This document shows positions 11,615 to 21,677 of a stretch of 33,347 nucleotides of DNA, one piece after another. The position numbers and the translations under genes are program-made. The first letter of the stretch is position 1. Each line of letters starts with the position of its first letter. The notes under the pieces were generated by a model. That model did no database searches. It was not told where the DNA came from and saw nothing but the letters and a program-made list of their open reading frames with translations. Source of the DNA: Cochliopodium minus (taxonomy: Eukaryota; Discosea; Himatismenida; Cochliopodiidae); assembly GCA_024220525.1 (NCBI GenBank), contig JAMYWO010000330.1:6619-39965 (forward strand), written 5' to 3'.

Positions 11615-12180
11615 ATGGACACTACAGAAATAAATTCATCACAGGATATACGAAAAATAAAATTCCAAAAGAGAGAAATACCAAATTTAGAATTTTTGGA
11701 TTCATCTGATCTATACAAAAGGATATTTCCAACAAATAGGTATATAAAGATATTTTTATTAAAATTAAAAACGATTGACCTTTGTTAAACTCATTTTCAA
11801 GGATATGGTTAAAAATATTTTCTTATTGTGCTTTAGTAGATATCCTCAATTTCAAACAAACAAGCAAACATTTTCATAAATTATTGGAAGATGATTTTTT
11901 CTGGAGAAAATTGTTTATGGATTCATATAGCGACTCCCTTTTTTTCAATGCTTTCAGCAAATTGGAAAGTGGAGAAGAGAAATTGGAATTTTCGGGTTAT
12001 TGGTTGGATAGATATAAAAGATCTATCATCAGAAATTTTGGAAGATTAGAACCAGTATGTGTCAAATGTAATTTATCAAGCACCATTGTAAATGGTAAGA
12101 CCAATGGGAAATATAAGAGATGGAGATATAATGGAGAGAAAACTTTCAAATGTGTTGAATGCCAAAAGTTGATTGATTAA
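11615..12180 (+). CDS. Small F-box protein with Cys4 zinc-ribbon-like tail (167 aa)
   Basis: Two exons: 11615-11739 (phase 2 end, AG|GTATAT) and 11802-12180. Residues 37-82 read as an F-box: IWLKIFSYCALVDILNFKQT followed by SKHFHKLLEDDFFWRKLF, with the conserved late tryptophan. F-boxes bind Skp1 in SCF ubiquitin ligases. The C-terminus has two CxxC pairs (C128/C131 and C159/C162, in PVCVKCN and FKCVECQ) about 28 residues apart, which look like a zinc ribbon and could be the substrate-binding part. The start was chosen as the first ATG after the A-run. I do not know a named family with this exact pairing. Confidence 0.78.
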
Positions 12181-12275
12181 ATACAGAAAATTTAACAAAC
12201 ATCTCTTCATATATGATCATTTATTTCAAAGATCATCCATTTAATCTAAAAAAAAAAAAAATTATAAAAAAAAAT

Positions 12276-14966
12276 ATGAAGAATAAAACTGCAAATTATC
12301 TTTCAATGGGAGCAACTGTTATATTATCTTCCCTTTATTTTGTCAAATGGTTATACAATCTCAAAAATACTGGTCAAAAAAAGTTTTCATATTTCAAATA
12401 TTTAATAAAATCATTTTCAAAATTATATCAGAGACCAATGAAAAGTTGGTTAATGATGATGATACGAATGTAGGATTGGAATTTTTTTATGGAATAAATA
12501 GAAAAATTAATGTAAAGGAAGCAATAGAAATCTTCTTTGAGAGAAAAAATAATTTTGCAATTTTGATGCGACAATTCTTGAGGAAAGAGTACGATTCGAT
12601 GGATAGAATATGCTTGGAGATAATAAATTATGAATCCAATCCAAAACAAGCATATTTTGTATTGGGATGGATGAGCGAAGAAGGGAATGGAAAAAACAAA
12701 AATTTGCAAGAATCATTTCACTTTTATCAAAAAGCAGCGTAAAAAAAAAAAATTGAAGAAATTTCGATCGATTGAAATTTTTTTTTTTTTTAATTCAATG
12801 CAGAGATTTGGGGCATCCTGTTGCTTTATCCAAATTGGCATGGATGTATGAGAGGGGCATCCATGTGGAGAAAGATTTCAAGAAAGCGATTGATTATTAT
12901 AAATTATCAGCAATGAGAGGATATAGCTATTCTATGCATAAATTGGGAGGTTCAAAATATTTTATCATTTTTATTATTTAATTATTTTAAAAATATTTTA
13001 ATTATTTTTATTTTGTTATTTAATTAATTTATGTATTAAATAATTCATCATTTTTAGTCTTGTTGATCGAGGGAAATGTCGAAGAGGGATTAGAGAAGGA
13101 TGTTGAAGAAGGCATATCTTTGTTAGCAGCGGCGTGTGACCTGAAATACACCAAATCGATGTATCTTATGGGTTTACTGTTACATGAAGGTGCTATTGTA
13201 CCAAAGGATTCTTTCTTGTCAAAAGTAATTTTGAAAAAAAAAAATTAAAACATTTTTTTTACAATAATATTTAATTGTTTTTTATTTAATTTATAATCCT
13301 TCAAAAAAAATTCCAACTTTTATTTTCATTTTTTAAATTAATTTTTTTTTAAAAAAATTCCAACTTTTATATTCCATTTATTAAATTTATTCTAATTTAT
13401 TTTATTTTTTATTTTTTATTTTTTTTATTGTTTTTTTTATTTTTTATTTTTTATTTTTTATTTTTCATTTTTTATTTAATTTATTCTTTCCATTTTTTAA
13501 AAAAGAAATATTTAGAAAAAGCATCAGAGAAAATACCAGAAGCATTTTTTATGATTTCCCTTTTGAACGCACCATCCATTCCCAAAAAAATTGATGTGTA
13601 CAGATGCCACAACGTCTCCCAAAAATTCAACAACTTTCTCCCTTGTGAAGTTTTGTTAGATTTAATGAAACTTTCTCTCTACAAACATATCCCTTTTGAT
13701 GATTATAAAATTCTTCTCGAAAAGGTTTTACCATTTTTATTTTTAAATTTTTAATATTTATTTCAACTATTTTAATTTTTAATTTTTTAATTTTTTAGTT
13801 TTTAAATTTTTTAGTTTTTAAAATTTTAACTTTTGAAATTTCAATTTTTAATTTTAATTTTTTTTTTTTTATTATTAATTTATTAATTTTCTATTTTTAT
13901 TTTTGAATTTTTTATTTTTTATTTTTTATTTTATCATTTTAAATTTTAACTATTTAAATTTTTATTTTTAATTTATCATTTTAAATTTTTTGATTTTAAT
14001 GTTTTTTTTTTAATTTTAGGCATTTATAAACAATGATACGGAAGCAATTTATCAATTGACGCTGATTTATGACCAGAACAATTATTATTTTTTGCGTTTT
14101 AATCTCAAAGTCAACCTCTATCAACTCGCAATCAAAAAGGATCATGTAAAATCTCTTTACAACTATGCTTTCATTCTGTTCAAAGGTGCAAAAAAAGAAA
14201 AAAAAATTAAATTTAAATTTAAGAAAATATATTTTTTAAATTATATTTTTTAAATATTTTTATTTTAAATTTTATTTTTATTTTAAATATTTTTATTTTA
14301 AATTTTATTTTTATTTTAAATTTTATTTTTATTTTAAATTTTATTTTATTTTTATTTTGAAAGGGAAATACAGAGAAAGAGATTTAAAATTGGCCAAGAC
14401 TTATTTCAAAAAAGCTTCGAGCTTGGGCCACGCTCCTTCTATGAACTGCCTTGCAGTCATTTACAACGAGCTCAAGAATGAAGAAAAAACCCTTTACTAC
14501 GCAGATCTCTCTTCTAAAAATGGCTGTCCTTATGCTTTTTATAACCTTGGTTGCATTTTTGAATTAGGTTTTTCTTTTTATTGTTAAATTTTTTTGAAAC
14601 TTTTTTTGTATTTTAAAAAAAAATTTATTTTTTTTTAAACAAAACAATCTCATTTTTTTTTTCTTATGTAACCATTCTTGTTGAATAGATGATAGAGATC
14701 TCGAAAAAGCTTCTCAATACTATTTCATTGCCTACCAGAAAAAAGTGGAAAAATCTTTGGAATCCTTACAACGATTGATCCTCACCAAAGAAGTGAGATA
14801 CAGGAAGGACTTTCACGTTATTTGGCCTTCTGAAGACCCTTTATTTTTTAAAATCTCTGTTGTTCTCATGTTTTGTTTTAGACACAAAAGAATTGCCAAG
14901 TTTAAACTTTCCAGAGATTTGTTTATTAGTATCATAGAACAATTGTCTTACTTATACCTCTATTGA
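12276..14966 (+). CDS. Membrane-anchored Sel1-like repeat protein (527 aa)
   Basis: Eight exons: 12276-12372, 12432-12738, 12804-12949, 13058-13224, 13506-13724, 14020-14185, 14364-14567, 14689-14966; all phases agree. The N-terminus (YLSMGATVILSSLYFVKWLY) is a single membrane helix. The rest is about eight Sel1-like helical pairs, e.g. VALSKLAWMYERGIHVEKDF followed by KKAIDYYKLSAMRG, and KLAKTYFKKASSLGHAPSMN. Sel1 repeats are protein-binding scaffolds; SEL1L/Hrd3 in ER quality control is the best-known eukaryotic case, but there the anchor is C-terminal, so orthology is not claimed. Introns fall inside or between repeats and are nearly pure A/T. The gene follows the F-box gene by 95 bases on the same strand. 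Confidence 0.82.
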
Positions 14967-15023
14967 TTTTGTAAAAATAAAAAATAAAAAAATTTAAGTG
15001 AAAATAAAATATAAAAAAAAAAA

Positions 15024-16139
15024 ATGAGAAAGATGGATTTCTTTATAAAATTGCTGGATATCAGAGTTTCTTTGACTATCTTTTCAATGGTTTTTATTCT
15101 TTTTTTATTTGTCTCTTCACCTTCATCCGATCTTCCAACGACGATTGATAATTATAAAAATATGACCATTCATAATATTCCTCCAAAAAAAAAATCACAT
15201 TTCAAAGCTTGTAATGATAAAATAGAATACACTAATATGGAAGTAAAAACCACAATAACAGTACCTCCTTTCAAAATTTTCACCACAAAAATCCAAAGTG
15301 AACAAATTACACATGAAATTAAAAAATATGGTATTTTTGCACCACAAGAAACCAAAATATTCAGAAGTATTTTAGAAGAGAAATGCAAAAAAATTGATGA
15401 AAAAAGTAGGCATCCTTTAGTTGTTGATATTGGTGCCAATTTGGGTTATTTTAGCTTGTATGCTGCCAAAATGGGATGTAGGGTCATTTCTTTTGAACCT
15501 CAACTTTATTTGCAGAGTTTGATTCACCATTCAATAGTCATTAATGGGTAAAAATTTTGAAAGGAAATTTGAAAAAAAATCAAATTAAATTTCATTCAAT
15601 TTATTAGTTTGGAAGAAAATCTAAAGTTCTATGGATCTGCTGTGGGATCAGAAAATAAAGTTGTCAAAATTTTTTTGCCTGGTGGTGATAAAAGAAGAAG
15701 TGGATATGCTTCTGTCATCAAACCAGGTCAGGAAGTTCCATTAGATGGGACCTTTGAAAACATTATGATAGCTAATTTCTCAGAAATGATCAATGAAGAT
15801 ATTTTACTCTTGAAAGTGGATATTGAAGGTATTTTGTGGCCACAAACATTTTATATCACTTTAAATAATTTTGCTTTTAATTTAGGTGAAGAACATGAAG
15901 TTTTTGATGCTTTGGAAAAGTTCAAATACTCTGTAAATAATATTGTGGTTGAATTAAAGTTGAGTGTTGAGGAAACAAAAAAAAGAAATTTTCTGAAAAA
16001 GATTCATCAAACAAAAACCCTCACTTTTTACAAAGAGGATTATGGATTGGAAATCGATGATTGGGATTTGGATTCTATCACCAAATATGATTGGGATGGT
16101 AAAGGAGATATATTGTATGAAGATTTATGGATACATTAA
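15024..16139 (+). CDS. FkbM-type SAM-dependent methyltransferase, type II membrane protein (332 aa)
   Basis: Exons: 15024-15547, 15608-15828, 15886-16139. A short basic N-terminus is followed by one membrane helix (about residues 13-31), giving a type II topology with the catalytic part probably in the Golgi/ER lumen. Motif I of class I methyltransferases is clear at residues 132-145 (LVVDIGANLGYFSLYAAKMG), followed by VISFEPQ, where the acidic residue binds the SAM ribose. KVDIEGEEHEVFDALEKF matches the conserved KIDVEGxE region of the FkbM (Methyltransf_21) family. In this family, sugar O-methylation is the common reaction; the substrate here is unknown. The last intron (15829-15885) is 57 nt, a multiple of three with no stop, so retention would add 19 residues inside the conserved DIEG-EE motif. 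Confidence 0.85.
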
Positions 16140-16247
16140 TACAATTAAACCATTATTTATTGAGAATTTATCAAATAATTTTTCTTTTATTCAAATCTCT
16201 TGAAAAAATAAAAAAAAATTGAAAGAAAAATTTATACTGTGGAAAAA

Positions 16248-17984
16248 ATGATGAAAGATTTTGATATTCTTGTAAATATGATAAGAGAGAATGACATATT
16301 AAAAATAGAAGATGCATTCAAAAAAGGAATTAATGCCAAATCAACAAATAAAAACAAAAATTTTCTACATATTGCATGCGAAATGAGCAACACCAAAATA
16401 GATATCCTAAAACTTCTCGTGAAAGAAGGAGTAGGAATAAATGAAATAGACAAATACCAAAAAACACCACTCAGCTATTTAACAATGGGATTGAATAATG
16501 CGAATAATCTAAATTCTATGGTGGAAAAAATAGAATATTTGTTGTCCCAAAAAGCAGATGTGAATATTAAAGATGGTGATAAAAAATCTCCCTTCCATTT
16601 GCTTCTTTCAAGTGAGAATCTTTCGGAAAAAATTCTCTTAAACTTTCTCAATAACAAAGCCGACACTAATTCTAGGGGAGTACACTCCAAGACATCCCTA
16701 CATTTGATCTTACAAAATAAAAAAGTGAGTTTAAAAATGATAGAGGATCTCATTATTAACGATGCAGATACCAATTTAAAAGATTCTTTCGATCAAAATA
16801 TTTTACACATTTTATTGAGCAACAACAGCAATAATAGTTTTAATAGTGTTTTGAATAATAACAATTGTGTAAATAACAAAATATATAATAATGTTAACAT
16901 TGTTAAAGAGTGGATCTCCTTTTGTGAAGCATTGGTAGTTTTATTGAAAAATAAAAAGGGATGCAGGTTTCCTTTTGAAGCTTTTTCACTTAATCAGTTT
17001 GATAAGTTTGGGAAATATCCCATTCATTATCTTTGTTCCTCTCCTCTACTCTCCCCCTTTCTTTTATCAGTAATTTATTTTTTCTTTTTTCAATAAAAAA
17101 ATTTTCAATTTATATGAAAAAGAGTTTAATGTCGATGGGTTCTGACGGAAATGCACTTACTAAAGGTTATTTTTTTATTAGTTTTTCGATTCATTTCACA
17201 ATTATTCAAAGATAAACTTGGTCAAAACGCCCTTCATTTTCTTTGTTGCAACGAAAAATTAACAATTGAAATGTGTAAAGATTTCTATGATAAATCAAAA
17301 TTTGAAATAAAAACGGATACATGTGACGTCACCTTTCAAAAAACTGCCCTTCAGTTTTACTGCTCAAATAAAAATATAAATTTAGACATTTGTGAGTTTT
17401 TGATTGAAAAAAAAGTGAATGTCACCTCTGTATCTCTTAACCAAAGAAATGTTCTTCACTATTTGATCAGTAACAAATCTTCTGATTCTCTCATTTTTAT
17501 TTATTTCATTAAAATGGGTGTTGATCTGTTTTCTCTCACAAGTGATGGGTTTTCTTGTTTAACCCTTTCCATTTGTGAGAATAGACCAGATTTTCTTTTC
17601 TATGTCTTATCACATCATAAAAACCCTCATCAAGAGAGATACCAGGTAAATTATCATTTTTAATTTATAAATCTATTATAAATTTGTTTTTTTATTAATC
17701 AAAAGGGAAAATCTCCTTTGGAATTATCAATCAATTTTGTAAAATGCCATGAAATTTTAGAGATGTTTGAAACTAACAAGAGTTTCTTTGAAAATTCAAA
17801 TCCTATTTACTCGAGAAAAAATCATTTTCTTTTCCCCCAATATTGCAAAAATATTATTTTCTCCTTTCATTTAATTCTGTACTACTTTTCTCAAAAAAAT
17901 AATTCAAAAGGGAGTTTTTTACCAAAACCAATCATCGAAATTATTATACAAAAATTTATTTCTTTTTTTCTATTTGGTATCTAA
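16248..17984 (+). CDS. Ankyrin-repeat protein (525 aa)
   Basis: Exons: 16248-17069, 17123-17165 (43 nt), 17212-17645, 17706-17984, all in phase. The start is the first of two ATGs (MMKDFDILVNMIREND). Divergent ankyrin repeats fill most of the protein: NKNFLHIACEMSNTKIDILK, KTPLSYLTMGL, KSPFHLLLSS, KTSLHLILQN, QNILHILLSN, KYPIHYLCSS, QNALHFLCCN, RNVLHYLISN. An Asn-rich insert (NNSNNSFNSVLNNNN) sits in the middle. The C-terminus (GSFLPKPIIEIIIQKFISFF) is a hydrophobic helix that weakly recalls an F-box or SOCS-box start; I do not claim this. Its partner is unknown; ankyrin repeats bind proteins. An AATAAA lies at 17992-17997, just after the stop. Confidence 0.82.
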
Positions 17985-18292
17985 AATTTTCAATAAACTT
18001 TCAAAATCACCCAAAATATTTCAGAAACTATCCAAAATGAAACTATCGAATACATATAGTTTCCATATGGAATTGATTAAAACCCTTTTGATAGTTGAAA
18101 TAAATTATAAAATAGTTTTATACTTATTTTTAAACCTTTTAAAAAGTTAGATAGATACAATTTGCGTATGTAATTGTTAAACTAATCAGTGTTGACAATT
18201 CCCGTACAAATTAATATTCAAATGCTTGATTTCTCTTTTGACTTTTACAAGGTGTAATTTTCATTGAAAGCTTGCAAATAATTTTTTTTTTT
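17985..18292. other. Intergenic region between convergent genes, no gene seen
   Basis: 308 bases between the stop codons of the ankyrin gene and DPH4, so it should hold both 3' untranslated regions. It is less biased than the introns and has a short imperfect palindrome around CATATGGA at about 18063, but no frame or RNA gene that I can support. Confidence 0.5.
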
Positions 18293-18721
18293 TCACAAAA
18301 TTATTTTAATGTTTATTGAACACATTTGGCATGGGAATATGGAATAACCTTCTTCCAAATCATTATAAGATATTGTTATTTTTCCATTACATCTGCAATC
18401 ATATTCAAATAATTCTTTTTCTTCATTATTGTATAAATCTTCAATACTTATTTCATAATGAGCATGTATTTTTTCTTTATTCAGTTTATTATTATATTCA
18501 ACTCTCCTTATATCATCATATAAAGTATAATAAGCCTCTTGAACTAGATTAAACTTTTTCCTAAAATATTCTTTATTTTCTTCATTTCTATCAGGATGTA
18601 TTATTAAGATTAATTTTTGGTAAGATGATTTTATTTCTTTCTTTGTTGAATTCTGATTAACAGATAATATTTCATAGTAATTTTGATTATCTTCTTTATT
18701 TTGGAGCAATTCTACACTCAT
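18293..18721 (-). CDS. DPH4: Diphthamide biosynthesis protein 4 (J-domain + CSL zinc finger, 142 aa)
   Basis: A single exon. Residues 14-80 are a J-domain with the essential HPD at 42-44 (IIHPDRNEE), so it can stimulate Hsp70 ATPase. Residues 90-142 match the DPH-type zinc domain: ISIEDLYNNEEKELFEYDCR with cysteines C109 and C111 (CRC), and C131 and C134 (CQMC), which bind zinc or iron. This J + CSL pairing is diagnostic for DPH4 (DNAJC24/JJJ3), which works with DPH3 to support the radical step of diphthamide formation on elongation factor 2. Length fits the family. It is one of the few intronless genes in the window. Its stop faces that of the ankyrin gene. Confidence 0.92.
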   Translation of the reverse strand: MSVELLQNKEDNQNYYEILSVNQNSTKKEIKSSYQKLILIIHPDRNEENKEYFRKKFNLVQEAYYTLYDDIRRVEYNNKLNKEKIHAHYEISIEDLYNNEEKELFEYDCRCNGKITISYNDLEEGYSIFPCQMCSINIKIIL

Positions 18722-18918
18722 TATTTTTTTTTTATTAAATTAAATGGCTTTGTTGAAATAAGAAGAGATGATCCAAACCTTAAAGGATAATTATACTTTG
18801 TATTAATTTTTTTTTTTTTTTTTTCAGTTGGAAGAGGGATATAAAACTTTTCAAATGAATAGAGGAAAATTTTTTTTTAATTTAAACTCTTTTTATCAAT
18901 TTACACATAAGAAAGAAA

Positions 18919-19499
18919 TTATCTCAACAAAATCTTATTTCTTTGTGATTTTATGCCTTCTTTCAATAATTTTATTTTGTTGATGCCCTGATATTTAGGA
19001 ATATTCTCTCTTTGAAAAGGTCTCAGGTAATTCTTTTCTATCTCCTTGATTTCGGATTTTTGTTTCTTATATCTTGCAATAGGATTTTCTATAATTGTGA
19101 ATAAAAATATAAAATATTATTGAAATTATTTATTTATTTTATACCATCCTCTTCATTTGATTGTTCTTTATTGATAAAGTGATTTTGTTCTTTTGATTCT
19201 TCTTCGACTAAAAAAATTGTTTATAAATTTAATTTTATTGAGAACACAAAATGTAATTTACCAGGATTCATAGAAATTTTTATTTCTTCATTTTTTATCA
19301 CTGTTTCTTCTTTTGGGGTAATATTGATTGGCTCTTCTTTCATATTAAACTTTTCTTTATCTTCTTTTACATTAAAAGAATTCATGAAAACCATTCCAAG
19401 GATTATCATCATTATCCCCAATATTATACCAATTATTATTGGAATATAATTGGAGGGCTTTTTATTCTTGATACCATTCAAAGGAAGTTGGGAATCCAT
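18919..19499 (-). CDS. Small single-pass membrane protein of unknown function (156 aa)
   Basis: Exons: 19499-19262, 19207-19145 (63 nt), 19088-18919, with phase 1 at both joins; the total is exactly 157 codons. The N-terminal 16 residues are followed by one strong membrane helix (YIPIIIGIILGIMMIILGMV). The rest is highly charged, Glu/Lys-rich, and ends with a basic stretch (NPIARYKKQKSEIKEIEKNY, then PFQRENIPKYQGINKIKLL). No domain is recognised. The topology cannot be fixed from the few charges. It starts 186 bases from the divergent gene at 19686. Confidence 0.68.
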
Positions 19500-19685
19500 T
19501 TTATTTTTTTTTTATTATTTATTATTTCGAATAATATTATTGAGATCTCACCAGTCAAATTAAATATTTGGGCCAAATGAATTGATATACCAAAAAAATA
19601 AGATTACATCTTGTTTTGGATCTAAATTTAACAAGATTATAAAATAAAAAAATAATTGAGAGAATTTTTTGAATAATTTATTTGA

Positions 19686-20310
19686 ATGATGGAAAAAGAT
19701 TTTGAAGATTTAAATTATAGTCAAATCTTATTTACTTTGAATGAATATGTCAATGACAAAGGTGATATGAAGAAAGCAAGGATAGCTTTCAATACTCTTT
19801 CTTCAAAGTTAATTCACCATACGATGACAATGAGCGAAAATAAGAAACGAGCTATCAAATTAGGAGAGGTATTGGATGATATCAAGAAAAATAATACAAT
19901 AAAGGAAGAAGAATTAGAATTTCTTGATGGTTTTTCTACCATTGTTGTACATGAAGAAGATGGAGATAATGAGATTGGAAATAAGGAATGGAAAGATGTT
20001 GTTGACAAATTTGTACGAATTTTTATATTTAATTTTAAATTTCACTTTATTAAACTGACAATTAATTTTTAAGGAAAAATCGAATCCTCAACCAGAAACA
20101 TCCAGCACAAAAAAGAAAGGATCTTTATTTGAAATAGTTCAATTGATGAAAGATGTAAATACAGGAGATGAAAATATCTTAAAAGAAGAAGAGGAGAATG
20201 CATTCTCTAAAAAATTTAAATTTTCCACATTTGCGAAAGATAGAAACAAAAAGAAAGAGAATGATGGATTATTTATAGGGAAAAAGAGATCTTTTAATAG
20301 GAATAAATAA
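19686..20310 (+). CDS. Hypothetical acidic helical protein (187 aa)
   Basis: Two exons, 19686-20012 and 20074-20310, phase 0, with donor TTT|GTACGA and acceptor TTTTTAAG; stop TAA at 20308-20310. The start is the first of two ATGs (MMEKDFEDLN). The product is hydrophilic and helical without a signal peptide or membrane segment. The first half is mixed-charge (LSSKLIHHTMTMSENKKRAI); the second half is Lys/Glu-rich and ends in a basic tail (FIGKKRSFNRNK). No family is recognised. Its stop codon is one base from the stop of the opposite gene. Confidence 0.65.
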
Positions 20311-20311
20311 T

Positions 20312-20569
20312 TTAATTTTCATTACAAATATTCGTGTGATTATTTTGTTCTGTTTTAATTTTTTTGCTATTTTCAATCCAATCAGACCAATTTTCATAAA
20401 TATTCACAATTTTATTTTGCATCTCTTTAATTTTTGTGCAATTTTCTTTCAATTTTTTTGATTCTTCCTCCAAATCAGCCAATTCTTTTTTCATTTCTTT
20501 TGAAATAAACCAAATCATTCATTATAAAAGTTATTTTTGTCAAGTTTAATTACCCAAGATTATATTCAT
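20312..20569 (-). CDS. Short coiled-coil protein (66 aa)
   Basis: The preferred model has two exons, 20569-20554 (MNIIL plus one base) and 20496-20312, joined by a 57-nt GT-AG intron in phase 1. A simpler alternative starts at the ATG at 20518 and gives 68 residues with no intron. Both share the core EMKKELADLEEESKKLKENC, a heptad-like coiled coil, followed by NIYENWSDWIENSKKIK. Size and pattern resemble subunits of small coiled-coil assemblies, but no orthologue can be named. It ends one base from the convergent gene and starts 50 bases downstream of the TSC2 stop, so it may share transcription context with that larger gene. Confidence 0.55.
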
Positions 20570-20619
20570 TTTTTTTTTTCATTCAACAATTTATGATCTT
20601 CTATACAACATTGATTTAA

Positions 20620-21582
20620 TTATTTTTTTATGTTTTTCAATTTTTTTATATGCAACAATCTTTGTGCAATGTTTGAATAATTTGCAATACCACTAAGCTT
20701 TCCTTCTTTCTCCATTTTGAACATACTAGCAATATCTGCATTAATAGCAACAGCCAAAACAATTGAAATGAGAGACTTTTTGGAAACAACCTGGTTGTAA
20801 GAAAAGAGTCCATTGAAAGGTAAGTCATCTTTTTTGTGAATGATTATTCTGTAGAAACTGTTCGAAAGGGGATTAATTTCAATGTGAACAAAATTGAATT
20901 CGCCAGATAAAGTGTTTGGGTTGTAAGGGGAATCGCTTTCATTGAAAACAATATGGACATTATCATTACCCAGATGCCTTTTTTTGTTGTTCACCAAAAA
21001 GAGCTCATTCTGATAAAGATTGGGCATCATCGTAGCAACGTGAAACATGATGTGTTGTGTTTCTGTGTTTCTTGAAATGCTGAATTTTCCATCCAAGTCC
21101 TCACTTGTGTCAAGACCTCCAGTAAAGCCGGTATAATCTTTGAGTTTTACATAGTTACCCAGTCTTTTGAGGAATTTCAAGTATTTGGTTGAGGAAGGTG
21201 TTGTTGACAAAATCAATTCAGAATGTTCCACCATTTCTTTGGGTATGTATATCACTCCTATTTTTCTGTTTATTATCGTTGAAGGAACATAATCTAATAC
21301 CTCAATCTCCCTTTCTATCCCTCCCACTTTTGGTAGCCCTATTTTCAAAAATAAATAATTAAGTTATTTATAAGTTAATTAAAATAATTACAATAAGTTA
21401 TTTATAAGTTAATTAAAAATTAAAATAAATTTTGGTTTTTTTTAAAGAAAAAAAAAATACGGAAGGGAGTGGAAGTGAAGGGGATATGGAACAATTGAAG
21501 AAAAATGAAAGAGGGATGAATATTTACAAAATCAAAATTAGAATCTGTCAAATCAGTGTCTAAATTGTTATTATTGTTATTA

Positions 21583-21626
<44 letters not shown>

Positions 21627-21645
21627 GTTATTATTATTGTTATTA

Positions 21646-21677
<32 letters not shown>

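Noticed and set aside
17901-17984. Possible F-box or SOCS-like box at the end of the ankyrin protein
   Set aside because: Only a Leu-Pro start and hydrophobic helix fit; the rest of the motif is absent.
18062-18085. Short palindrome around CATATG between the ankyrin and DPH4 genes
   Set aside because: Too short and too A/T-rich to call a regulatory site or terminator.
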